Source: Myxococcus stipitatus
Lineage (GTDB): Bacteria; Myxococcota; Myxococcia; Myxococcales; Myxococcaceae
Direction of reading: 5' to 3'
DNA: 64,000 nt
Assembly (NCBI RefSeq): GCF_021412625.1
Contig: NZ_JAKCFI010000003.1
Coordinates: forward strand, 930,001 to 994,000
Shown here: one piece after another, positions 56,704 through 64,000 of the stretch
Layout of the letters: each line of letters starts with the position of its first letter
Numbering within the stretch: position 1 is the first letter of the stretch
The notes under the pieces: generated by a model
Seen by the model: only the letters and a program-made list of their open reading frames with translations
Told to the model about the DNA's origin: nothing
Database searches by the model: none
Translations under genes and position numbers: made by a program

Positions 56704-57745
56704 GATCCGCCCCTACGACGGCGACGCCGTCGAGGCCTCGCGGTTCGTCAACAGCGTCTGGACGCGCTACTACGCCGAGAAGGGCCCGGTGACGGACTTC
56801 GACGCCCGGTTCCTCGATTGGATGTTGTTCAGCAATCCGGTGGCGAACCGGGACTACATGCTGGCGGCCTACCAGGGCTCGAAGCTGGTGGGCACGCTGT
56901 TCGCGGAGCCCATCCCGTTGCGGTTGGGAGCGAAGGACGTCTCGGGGACCTTCGGCAGCTGGGCCAGCGTGGACCCGGACTACCGGGGCCAGGGCGTGAT
57001 GATGAAGCTGTCCGAGCGGATGGCCGCGCGGCACCGCGAGCGCGGCGCGACCTGCATGCTCGCGTGCGTGGCCACCGGCTCCACCGCGCAGCGGTTCTGG
57101 GAGCGGGTGCGCGACACGCGCTTCCTCAACCACCTGGGCCTGTGGGTGCACGTCTTCGACCCGGACGCGGTGGTCCGCTGGTCCATGTCCTCCGCGGAGC
57201 GCGCGCTGTTCACCGTGGCGAAGCCGCTGCTGCGGCAGGGCTACCTGGGCACCCCGGTGGAGGGCGTGCGGCCCTACCGCCCGGAGGACCTGTCGTCCTG
57301 CATGGCGCTCGTCTCCCGCATGCTGGAGCCGGTGAACCTGGGCTATGGCTACACGGTGGAGCGGCTGGCCCACCAGCTCCAGTACCGCGACGTGCCCACC
57401 ACCCTCGTGCTGGAGCGGGACGGGGCGGTGCGCGGGGTGGCCAACTACTACACCCTCCGGATGAAGGCGCGCGGGGAGCTGACGGTGGGCATGCTGGACC
57501 TGCTGGCCTTCCACGACTCCGTGACCTGGGGCGAGCGCAAGCAGCTGCTGGCCGCGGCCATGCGGTCCATGGTGGGGCGGGGCGTGAGCCTGGGCGCGAT
57601 GCTGCGGGGGCCGTGTATCTCCGCCCCGCTGATGCTGCGCGAGGGCTGGTTCCCGTGGTCGGGCGGCGCGCGGATGGTGAGCCTGTTCTCTGCGGAGGAC
57701 ATGCGGCTGCCCGCCGCCCCGCGCGTGTTCGTCCACATGCGCTGA
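56696..57745 (+). CDS. Two-domain GNAT-like acetyltransferase
   Basis: A 349-residue protein starting at ATG 56696 (GGGAG eight bases upstream) inside the end of the previous gene. The N-terminal GNAT domain has 'GTFGSWASVDPDYRGQGVMMKLSERMAARHRERG' (motif A, with RGQGVM binding CoA pyrophosphate). A second, degenerate GNAT-like half spans about 180-340. Proteins with this layout occur in acylation of amino sugars and in ribosomally made or fatty-acid amide pathways, but no specific reaction can be claimed. Coupled translation with the previous gene suggests joint function. Confidence 0.83.
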   Translation: MVEIRPYDGDAVEASRFVNSVWTRYYAEKGPVTDFDARFLDWMLFSNPVANRDYMLAAYQGSKLVGTLFAEPIPLRLGAKDVSGTFGSWASVDPDYRGQGVMMKLSERMAARHRERGATCMLACVATGSTAQRFWERVRDTRFLNHLGLWVHVFDPDAVVRWSMSSAERALFTVAKPLLRQGYLGTPVEGVRPYRPEDLSSCMALVSRMLEPVNLGYGYTVERLAHQLQYRDVPTTLVLERDGAVRGVANYYTLRMKARGELTVGMLDLLAFHDSVTWGERKQLLAAAMRSMVGRGVSLGAMLRGPCISAPLMLREGWFPWSGGARMVSLFSAEDMRLPAAPRVFVHMR

Positions 57746-57906
57746 AGGGGCGAGCCGAGGCGGCGCCGGGCGGGAGGTCGGGGGGCCTCCCGTCCGCGCG
57801 GCCCCAAGGCGCGGGGAAGCGGCGGCGTGCCCTCGGGGGTTCGGCAAGGAAGTGGGCCCTGGCGTCCGTCGCGCTATGGTTCCCTTCCGCCGCGCCCCGA
57901 GGAGCC

Positions 57907-59070
57907 ATGAACTTCGTCTTCATCTCCCCCCACTTCCCGTCCCACTTCTTCCATTTCGTCACGGCGCTGCGCGAGCGGGGTGTCACGGTGCTGGGCATCG
58001 GCGACGCGCCCTACGAGTCCCTGCGGGGCGAGCTGCGGGACTCCCTGCGCGAGTACTACTTCGTCCCCCACCTGGACGACGAGGACGCGCTCCAGCGCGC
58101 GGCGGGCTACCTGACCTGGCGGCATGGCCGCATCCACCGCATCGACTCGCTCAACGAGGCCTGGCTGGAGGTGGAGGCGCGGCTGCGCGAGGACTTCCAC
58201 GTGCCGGGGCTCCAGCCGGCGGACATCCTGCGCATGCGCTCCAAGTCGGGCATGGCGCAGGTCTTCCAGCAGGCGGGCGTGCCGCACCCGGACCTCATCC
58301 GCGTGCGGGACTCCGCGCAGGTCAAGCAGTTCGCCGCCCGCGTGGGCTATCCGCTGGTGCTCAAGCCCGACGTGGGCGTGGGCGCGGCCAACACCTTCAA
58401 GGTGTCCAGCGACCCGGAGGTGGACGACGCCCTGTCGCACCCGCTGCCCACCACGTACGTGGCCCAGCCCTTCGTGCGCGGCACCATCGTCACCTACGAC
58501 GGCATCGTCGACCGCCACGGCGTCATCGTCTTCCAGCTCAGCCACGAGTACAGCGACGGCGGCATGGAGACGGTGGTGGAGAAGCGCGACATCTCCTTCT
58601 GGAGCCACCTGGAGATTCCCCCCGCCCTGGACGCGCTGGGCCGGCAGGTGGTGGCCGCCTTCGGCCTGCGCGAGCGCTGGTTCCACCTGGAGTTCTTCCG
58701 GCTGCAGGACGGGCGCTACGTCGTGCTGGAGGCGAACCTGAGACCGCCCGGGGGCTTCATCCCGGACATGATGAACTACACGTGCGACATCGACGTGTAC
58801 CGGCTCTGGGCGCGGGTGGTGACGGGGGACCCGGTGGCGGACTTCCGCTACACGCCGCGCTACCACGTGGCGCACAGCGCGCGGCGGCGCGGGCGCAAGT
58901 ACCTGCATGGCTACGAGGACATCGCGAAGCGGCTGGGCCCCGCGCTCCTGCTCCACCGCGAGCTGCCGGCCGTCTACCACAGCCTGCTGGGCGAGGAGAT
59001 GTACCTGTCGCGCCACACGGACCTGGACGCCATGCGCGAGGCGGTGCGCTTCATCCAGGCCACGCCGTAG
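57907..59070 (+). CDS. ATP-grasp ligase
   Basis: A 387-residue cytoplasmic ATP-grasp enzyme making a carboxylate-amine (or similar) bond through an acyl-phosphate. Residues about 1-95 form a pre-ATP-grasp alpha/beta domain ('MNFVFISPHFPSHFFHFVTALRERGVTVLGIG'). The ATP-grasp core follows: 'YPLVLKPDVGVGAANTFKV' (ATP Lys and Gly loop), 'YVAQPFVRGTIVTYDGIVD', and metal ligands in 'WFHLEFFRLQDGRYVVLEANLRPPGG'. It resembles carbamoyl-phosphate-synthase-like and dipeptide ligase members. The gene follows the two GNAT genes after 161 bases; a shared pathway is possible. Confidence 0.9.
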   Translation: MNFVFISPHFPSHFFHFVTALRERGVTVLGIGDAPYESLRGELRDSLREYYFVPHLDDEDALQRAAGYLTWRHGRIHRIDSLNEAWLEVEARLREDFHVPGLQPADILRMRSKSGMAQVFQQAGVPHPDLIRVRDSAQVKQFAARVGYPLVLKPDVGVGAANTFKVSSDPEVDDALSHPLPTTYVAQPFVRGTIVTYDGIVDRHGVIVFQLSHEYSDGGMETVVEKRDISFWSHLEIPPALDALGRQVVAAFGLRERWFHLEFFRLQDGRYVVLEANLRPPGGFIPDMMNYTCDIDVYRLWARVVTGDPVADFRYTPRYHVAHSARRRGRKYLHGYEDIAKRLGPALLLHRELPAVYHSLLGEEMYLSRHTDLDAMREAVRFIQATP

Positions 59071-59082
59071 CGTCGCCCCCGC

Positions 59083-59655
59083 TCAGCGCTCCTTCCACGT
59101 GAGCAGGTACGTGGTGGAGCCGCCCCCTTGCGTGAGCACGGTGGCGCGCGGGGACTCGGCGCCGCCCACGCGCAAGAGGCTCTCGAACAGGGTCTCCGAA
59201 TAGCCGGGGCAGGGCAGCTCGGAGTTCAACCGCATCTCGAAGGTGGTGGCGTCGCGCTCCACCAGCTCCACCTGCGTGTAGTTGTCCGTGGCGCGCAGGG
59301 TCTGCGGCAGCCGCAGCACCAGCCGCCGGGGCCCGAGCAGCCGCATGACGCCGTACACCGCGCGGCCGATGAGCGTGCGCCCGTAGCCCTCCACGTGCGC
59401 CGCGGCGAGCCGGGGGAAGGCCTGCTCGGGGGGCAGGCCAGGCCAGGCCTCCTCGACGATGATGTGCAGGCAGCGCAGCCACAGGCGCACGGGGTAGGTG
59501 GGCAGCAGGGGCCGGTCCAGGTCCACGCCCGCCTCCCTCAACCGTGCCTTGAGGCGGGGCGACACTCGCCCGCTCAACCCGTGCGCGAGCAGGCCCTCCA
59601 CGACCTGCGCGTAGACGTACCGCTGCTCCAGGGGGACTTCCTTGGGGGGATTCAC
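59083..59655 (-). CDS. DUF2378 (TIGR02265) family protein
   Basis: A 190-residue soluble protein of a family found mainly as paralogues in Myxococcales. The GTG at 59655 (GAGG eight bases upstream) is preferred. The conserved N-terminal 'RYVYAQVVEGLLAHGLSGRVSPRLKARLREAGVDLDRPLLPTYPV' and 'GYGRTLIGRAVYGVMRLLGPRRLVLRLP' segments are typical. The function of the family is unknown; length is normal. It begins 10 bases after the esterase stop and probably forms an operon with it. Confidence 0.88.
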   Translation of the reverse strand: MNPPKEVPLEQRYVYAQVVEGLLAHGLSGRVSPRLKARLREAGVDLDRPLLPTYPVRLWLRCLHIIVEEAWPGLPPEQAFPRLAAAHVEGYGRTLIGRAVYGVMRLLGPRRLVLRLPQTLRATDNYTQVELVERDATTFEMRLNSELPCPGYSETLFESLLRVGGAESPRATVLTQGGGSTTYLLTWKER

Positions 59656-59665
59656 TTCGACTGCC

Positions 59666-60460
59666 TCACGCCAGCAGCCAACGCATCGCCAGCGGGAGCC
59701 GGCGCTGCCAGTCCTTCTCGTGGTGTTCGCCGCCCGGCTCCAGGACGAGCGACACCTCATGGTCCGCGTAGCCCAGGTGCTTGAGGTGCTCGTAGAAGGC
59801 CCGCGTGGCGCGGCCATAGTCGAGCGGCACGCCGTCCGCGTGGATGAACTCCTGCGCCCCGGCGTCCAGGTAGATGCGCGTCCAGCGGCGGCTGTGGGCC
59901 ATCCATTCGGAGAACAGCCGGCCCTCGCCCCACATGACGGTGGGCGACATCGCGCCGATGCGGCCGAACACGCCGGGATAGCGGTGGCCCAGGTACAGCG
60001 ACATCAGCCCGCCCAGCGAGGAGCCCATGGCCCCGGTCCACTGGGGCTCCGTCCGCGTGCGGTAGTGCAGGTCCACCTGTGGCTTGAGGTGCTCCACCAG
60101 GAAGCGGCCATACGCCTCACCCCGCGCCTTCGCCTGGGTGCGCGGCTCCTCCCAGGGCGAGTACTCCTCGAGCCGGCCCGTCCCGGAGTCCACCGCGACG
60201 ATGATCCACGGCTCCAGGTGGCCGTGGCCCACGCCCTGCTCCAGCGCCAGGTTGGCGCACCACGTGTCGAACAGGGCCGACTCCGGATGGGCGAAGACGT
60301 TCTGCCCGTCGTGCATGTAGAGCACGGGGAAGCGATGCCAGGGCATCGCGTCGTACGCATCCGGCGTGTAGATGCGCACGGTGCGGTAGATGCCCTCCTG
60401 CGGGGAGGGGAGGTCCCTGACGATATGGACGTGGCCCATGGATGCCGCCGGAGCATACAT
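59666..60460 (-). CDS. Esterase/enterochelin-esterase-like alpha/beta hydrolase
   Basis: A 264-residue alpha/beta hydrolase of the putative-esterase (esterase D/Fes-like) family. Start MYAPAASMGHVHIVRDLP at ATG 60460, with ATG 60439 as alternative. It has 'FPVLYMHDGQNVFAHPESALFDTW', the nucleophile elbow GAMGSSLGGLMS, and the His in 'EPGGEHHEKDWQRRLP'. There is no clear signal peptide. It is probably co-transcribed with the DUF2378 gene. The substrate is unknown. Confidence 0.87.
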   Translation of the reverse strand: MYAPAASMGHVHIVRDLPSPQEGIYRTVRIYTPDAYDAMPWHRFPVLYMHDGQNVFAHPESALFDTWCANLALEQGVGHGHLEPWIIVAVDSGTGRLEEYSPWEEPRTQAKARGEAYGRFLVEHLKPQVDLHYRTRTEPQWTGAMGSSLGGLMSLYLGHRYPGVFGRIGAMSPTVMWGEGRLFSEWMAHSRRWTRIYLDAGAQEFIHADGVPLDYGRATRAFYEHLKHLGYADHEVSLVLEPGGEHHEKDWQRRLPLAMRWLLA

Positions 60461-60663
60461 GGCCGCGCCCCCGCTGACGTGTCGCCATCCCAGTGGGCCG
60501 GGAGCGCACATGCCCTGCCGGGCGGGCGGGCGCTCGACGGGCGGCAATGGCCTCCGAAAGGGTTGGCCCCTGGAATGCAGTGAAGTCCGGAAAATTGCCG
60601 TCAGCCCTTCCAGTGATTTCCATGGGAGGCGAGTCGAATCGGGCCGATGCTGGAGCCTCGCGG

Positions 60664-60855
60664 ATGGAACTGAACCGGTTGAACCTCAGCGCGCTGCTGC
60701 TGACCACGGAGGCGGGCCTGCGCGCCGCGCAGGCCTCGTTGGATGGGAGCGAGGAGGCCCGGCTGCGGTTGATGGCGGCGCAGGCGCAGGTGGTGGCCGC
60801 GCGGTCGGTGGCGGAGGAGCTGCTGCTGGCGGATCCGCACCTCGTGCAGGTGTGA
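60664..60855 (+). CDS. Small hypothetical protein
   Basis: A 63-residue frame, Leu/Ala-rich, helical: MELNRLNLSALLLTTEAGLR followed by 'LRLMAAQAQVVAARSVAEELLLADPHLVQV'. GGAG lies nine bases before the ATG, and third positions are strongly GC-biased, but no family is recognised. A longer frame starting at 60493 is less convincing. It could be an artefact, since short Ala/Leu frames are common in this composition. Confidence 0.5.
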   Translation: MELNRLNLSALLLTTEAGLRAAQASLDGSEEARLRLMAAQAQVVAARSVAEELLLADPHLVQV

Positions 60856-60945
60856 CGCGGTTGCGTTCCGCTGGCTGCGTCCCCGGCGTGGACGCGGGGT
60901 CCGGCGGACGGACGGAGCCGGAGCTCCGGTCCCTGGTGGGAAACG

Positions 60946-63081
60946 GTGGTCCCTGGCGTGCAGGGGCGGCGCCGCGTGCATGGGTCCAGGTGGCGGGGCG
61001 TGGTGGGGTGGTGGGTGGGCTGGCTCGTGGGGATGGCGCCCGCGTGGGCCGCGCCCTACGAGGTCGAGCCGGAGGCGGTGGATGAGCAGGAGCTGCTCTC
61101 GCTGCTGGAGGACGGCGCGATTTCGGCGGAGACGCTGGGCGCGCTGCTGACGTTGCGCGGTGTGGGCGTGGACCCGGAGCGGGCCTCGCGCGCCGCGCTC
61201 TATTCGCTCCCCGGGTGGACGTACGCGGACGTGGACGCGCGGCTGCGCGAGCGCGAGGACCCGGCGCGGAGCGAAGGGGCCAGGGGGCTGCTGACGGAGG
61301 AGGAGCGGCGTCGGCTGGCGCCGTTCCTCGCGTCCCGGGGCCCGGGTGGACGGGTCGGGGAGGCGCGGCTCGTGACGGACTTCGCGCTGACGGACCCGCT
61401 GGCGCCGCCCGTCTCCCTGCGGGCGCGGGTGTGGGGGCCGCGAGGGTTGCGCGTGGGGGTGGTGGTGTCCTGGGCGCGGCGTCGGCTCGGCGGGGTCCGG
61501 GGGGATGCGCGCCGGGGGGCGCTGACGGTCGACGCGCCCGGCGCGCGGCTCCTCCTGCCCCGCTTCCACGGGCACTGGGTGGGCACGCGGGCGGAGGTGC
61601 TGGTGGGGACGTACCGGCTGGGGTTCGGCCAGCGGCTCACGCTGGACACGACGGCGCTGCCAGCGCCGGAGGGCTTCATCCCGGATGACGCCTTGCGACC
61701 GCCTGGGGCGCTGGAGCAGGTCTGCCTGGTCGAGGGTGAGGGCTGCGACGCGCGCGAGCGGGACGCGGAGGTGACGCCGGACCATCGCTGGGACGAGGGC
61801 TTCCGGGGCGTGGTGGGGACGGTGCGGGCGCCGCTGGGTGGGGGGCGGGTGCTGGAGCTCACGGGCTTCGGCTCGTACCAGTCCCGCTCGCTCGCGAAGT
61901 CCGCCGCGAGGGACCTGTCGACGTGTGGCGCCTCGCGCTCGGGTTGCGAGGCGCCGGAGGTGCTCGTGCCGGTGGGGCGTGGCCACGCGGAGCGGCTGCG
62001 GGCGCGCACGCTGCCCGGCGTGTTCGACGAGTGGGCGGGAGGTGGCAACGCGAGGTGGGGCCTGTCATCGCGCGCCTGGCTCGGGGTGACGGGCTGGGTC
62101 GCGAGGCCGGTGTGGACGGTGCCGGGCGCCAGGCTCGACTTCGGGCCGACCGCCCGCTACCCGTCGGGCGGTGGCTTCGGCGCGGTGGGCGCGGACGCGG
62201 CCTGGGGCGTGGGCGCGCTCGACGTCTTCCTCGAAGGGGCGCGGAGCTTCGATGCCTCGGTGGGGGGCGGCGGGGGTTGGGCGCTGCTCCAGCGCACCGT
62301 GCTCTCCGGGCGCGAGCGGGAGTTGGAGCTGTCGCTGCGCTACTACAGCCGGGGCTTCGCCAATCCCTACAGCGGCGCGACCTCCGGGCCGGACGTGCTG
62401 GAGGGGCAGCGCGTGCGCAACGAGCTGGGCGCGCGCCTGCGGTACCTGTGGCGGGAGCGCGGCGCCTGGAGGCTGCGGGGACAGGTGGATGCGTGGACGC
62501 TGCCCTCGGATGGCGCGGTGGCGGGCACGGCGGGGACGGTCCACGCGCGGGCGTCGGCGCGCGCGGACTGGCTCGCGTGGGAGCGGCTCCAGCCCTCGCT
62601 CCAGGTGGACGCGCGGGAGTCCGGGCTGCGCTCGGGGCGGGCCTGCGAGGCGGCGGACGAGGATGACCCGACCTCCGAGGCCTGCGCCCGTGGGAGCCGG
62701 TACGGGCTCACCCTGCGGGTCCGCTCCAGGGTGTCCGAGGGGGTGGAGGTGTCCATGGGTTATGGCCATGCGCGCGTGGTGGAGCCGGATGACCCGCGTG
62801 CGCGACAGGATGCGCGCGCGGTCGTGGAGCTCCGGCTCCGCCCCGTGGAGTCGCTGCGGCTGTCCGGGCGCGTGGCCTGGAAGGACGAGGACGTCTCCGA
62901 GCGCACTCGACTGCGGCAGGAGGTCCGGACCACCGTGGACGTGAGCGGGGCGGTGCTCGACGCCGTGACGTTGCGTGGCCGGTACGCGTGGGTGGTGGAC
63001 TTGAAGGACGCGCGTGAGGCCCGGGTCCCTCCGGAGGTCCCGCGCCACCTGGTCCGGCTGGACGTGGAGACGCGCTTCTGA
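60946..63081 (+). CDS. Helix-hairpin-helix plus beta-barrel-like protein
   Basis: A 711-residue exported protein starting at GTG 60946. Signal peptide is at about 14-35 ('WRGVVGWWVGWLVGMAPAWA'). Residues about 45-130 look like tandem helix-hairpin-helix motifs: 'DEQELLSLLEDGAISAETLGALLTLRGVGVDPERASRAALYSLPGW'. The rest (about 140-711) is rich in alternating strands and Trp/Tyr/Arg, ends 'LVRLDVETRF' with a C-terminal Phe, and fits an outer-membrane barrel of about 500 residues. HhH-plus-barrel proteins are known in Bacteroidetes-type genomes, where they are hypothetical. The lamin-tail-domain protein 16 bases downstream suggests a two-gene unit. Confidence 0.75.
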   Translation: MVPGVQGRRRVHGSRWRGVVGWWVGWLVGMAPAWAAPYEVEPEAVDEQELLSLLEDGAISAETLGALLTLRGVGVDPERASRAALYSLPGWTYADVDARLREREDPARSEGARGLLTEEERRRLAPFLASRGPGGRVGEARLVTDFALTDPLAPPVSLRARVWGPRGLRVGVVVSWARRRLGGVRGDARRGALTVDAPGARLLLPRFHGHWVGTRAEVLVGTYRLGFGQRLTLDTTALPAPEGFIPDDALRPPGALEQVCLVEGEGCDARERDAEVTPDHRWDEGFRGVVGTVRAPLGGGRVLELTGFGSYQSRSLAKSAARDLSTCGASRSGCEAPEVLVPVGRGHAERLRARTLPGVFDEWAGGGNARWGLSSRAWLGVTGWVARPVWTVPGARLDFGPTARYPSGGGFGAVGADAAWGVGALDVFLEGARSFDASVGGGGGWALLQRTVLSGRERELELSLRYYSRGFANPYSGATSGPDVLEGQRVRNELGARLRYLWRERGAWRLRGQVDAWTLPSDGAVAGTAGTVHARASARADWLAWERLQPSLQVDARESGLRSGRACEAADEDDPTSEACARGSRYGLTLRVRSRVSEGVEVSMGYGHARVVEPDDPRARQDARAVVELRLRPVESLRLSGRVAWKDEDVSERTRLRQEVRTTVDVSGAVLDAVTLRGRYAWVVDLKDAREARVPPEVPRHLVRLDVETRF

Positions 63082-63097
63082 CGCGGGGACGGTTTCG

Positions 63098-64000
63098 ATG
63101 GATGGGGTGGGGAAGGAGGCGGACGTGGGGCGTGGGTGCGGGGTGGGGCTGTGGGCCTGGGCGTTGCTGGTGGCGTGTGGGGGGGCTCCAGGAGCGGAGT
63201 GGGGGGAGGAGGCGTGCGCGACGGTCCGCAGTGGTGACGTCGTCATCACCGAGTACCTCAACGACCCGGAGGGGACGGACACGGGGAAGGAGTACGTGGA
63301 GCTCCACAACCCCACGCGGAGCGCGGTGGACCTCGCGGCGCTGACGCTGTTCGCGGCGCGCGCGGACGGCTCGCAGGAGAAGGGCTTCTTCTTCCTGGAG
63401 TCGCTGTCGATGGCGCCCGGGGACTACCTGGTGCTGGGCGATGCGCGGGATGGGGCGCTGCCCTCGCACGTCGACTTCTCCTACGGCGAGGCGTTGGGGG
63501 CGCTGGGCAACACGTCGGGGATGCTTGGGCTGCGGTGTGGGGACCGGGTCATCGACGAGGTATGGCTCGCGGCGCCGGGACGCAGCGGCGTGGCGCGTGG
63601 ATACGACGGCGACCTGGTGCCCGACTCCGCGGGCAACGACGACCTCGCGCGCTGGTGTGACGCGCCGGACGCGGGGATGCCCGGCGCGGTCCGGGGCAGC
63701 CCCGGTGTCCCCAACGCGCCCTGCGGGACGACGGAGCCTCCGCCCCTCCAGGGGAAGGACGCGGGGGTGGACTCGGGCGTCGACGCCGGCGCCGTGGAGA
63801 CCTGCCTGCCGGAGGGGGAGCAGACGCCGCGGCCGGTGAGGCGGCCACGCCCCGGCGCGCTGGTCATCACGGAGGTGATGGCGAATCCGCTCGGGGACGA
63901 CGCGCTGGGCGAGTGGCTGGAGGTGCTGGCCCTGGAGCCCGTGGACCTGGACGGGGTGACGGTGGGCACCGACGCCTCGGGGACGGTGCTGCGGAGCGGA
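63098..64000 (+). CDS. Lamin-tail-domain lipoprotein (3' end outside window)
   Basis: Open frame from ATG 63098 to the window end (301 codons, no stop), so truncated. Signal 'GVGLWAWALLVACGGAPG' has lipobox Cys27. Two lamin-tail (LTD) beta-domains are visible: residues about 48-150 ('GDVVITEYLNDPEGTDTGKEYVELHNPTRSAVDLAALTLF') and about 260-301 ('ALVITEVMANPLGDDALGEWLEVLAL'), separated by a Pro/Asp/Gly-rich linker containing VDSGVDAGA. LTD modules occur in secreted nucleases and surface proteins. Together with the HhH protein before it a DNA-handling or surface role is conceivable, but unproven. Confidence 0.85.
   Translation, partial: MDGVGKEADVGRGCGVGLWAWALLVACGGAPGAEWGEEACATVRSGDVVITEYLNDPEGTDTGKEYVELHNPTRSAVDLAALTLFAARADGSQEKGFFFLESLSMAPGDYLVLGDARDGALPSHVDFSYGEALGALGNTSGMLGLRCGDRVIDEVWLAAPGRSGVARGYDGDLVPDSAGNDDLARWCDAPDAGMPGAVRGSPGVPNAPCGTTEPPPLQGKDAGVDSGVDAGAVETCLPEGEQTPRPVRRPRPGALVITEVMANPLGDDALGEWLEVLALEPVDLDGVTVGTDASGTVLRSG

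Overview
The window is GC-rich bacterial DNA (about 70% G+C, strongly G/C-biased third codon positions) from a myxobacterium (Myxococcota, most likely Myxococcaceae or Archangiaceae). The evidence is indirect but consistent: a DUF2378 protein of a family known mainly from Myxococcales, an eukaryote-like Ser/Thr kinase with a PEGA domain, many lipoproteins, a consensus sigma-54 promoter, and a lipoprotein toxin/immunity pair resembling the Sit toxins of Myxococcus. No rRNA, tRNA, CRISPR array, insertion sequence or prophage was seen. The window looks like ordinary chromosome with an accessory patch around 29.0-33.1 kb.

Layout. 0-13 kb: 3' part of an RND pump, a small S24/S26-like protein, a GH77 4-alpha-glucanotransferase, an AMIN-like lipoprotein, a secreted DUF1028 protein, a PLP aminotransferase, an NTP/NDP-exchanger-like transporter, an exported SDR-fold protein and a large lipoprotein. 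13-22 kb: a possible small minus-strand gene, then a 1561-residue single-chain fusion of DNA topoisomerase III and RecQ helicase, an MBL-fold hydrolase and a cardiolipin synthase. 22-29 kb: a DUF5335 protein, a ClpX-like AAA+ unfoldase without the zinc domain, TreZ, a lipoprotein and an M20 dipeptidase. 29-33 kb: a proline-rich protein with a possible degenerate kinase fold, a type-B carboxylesterase, and a two-gene unit of a Cys-rich lipoprotein with an HNH-like C-terminus followed by an SMI1/KNR4 immunity-type protein. 33-43.7 kb: Ser/Thr kinase, ABC-2 exporter pair, small lipoprotein, a 1014-residue lipoprotein with two haem-c motifs, EttA, and tandem Cys-rich lipoproteins.

43.7-52.2 kb is a minus-strand efflux locus: TetR, adaptor, RND pump, TolC-type channel, an Omp85/POTRA protein and a second TetR. 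The promoter-proximal TetR and the adaptor each have upstream copies of one 24-base dyad (18 of 24 bases identical), the probable operator. 52.2-64 kb: an esterase lipoprotein behind a textbook sigma-54 promoter, two overlapping PH-domain membrane proteins, two overlapping GNAT proteins next to an ATP-grasp ligase, an esterase/DUF2378 pair, and a helix-hairpin-helix/beta-barrel-like protein followed by a lamin-tail-domain lipoprotein cut by the window end.

The best candidates for new biology are the TopIII-RecQ fusion and the lipoprotein toxin/SMI1 pair.
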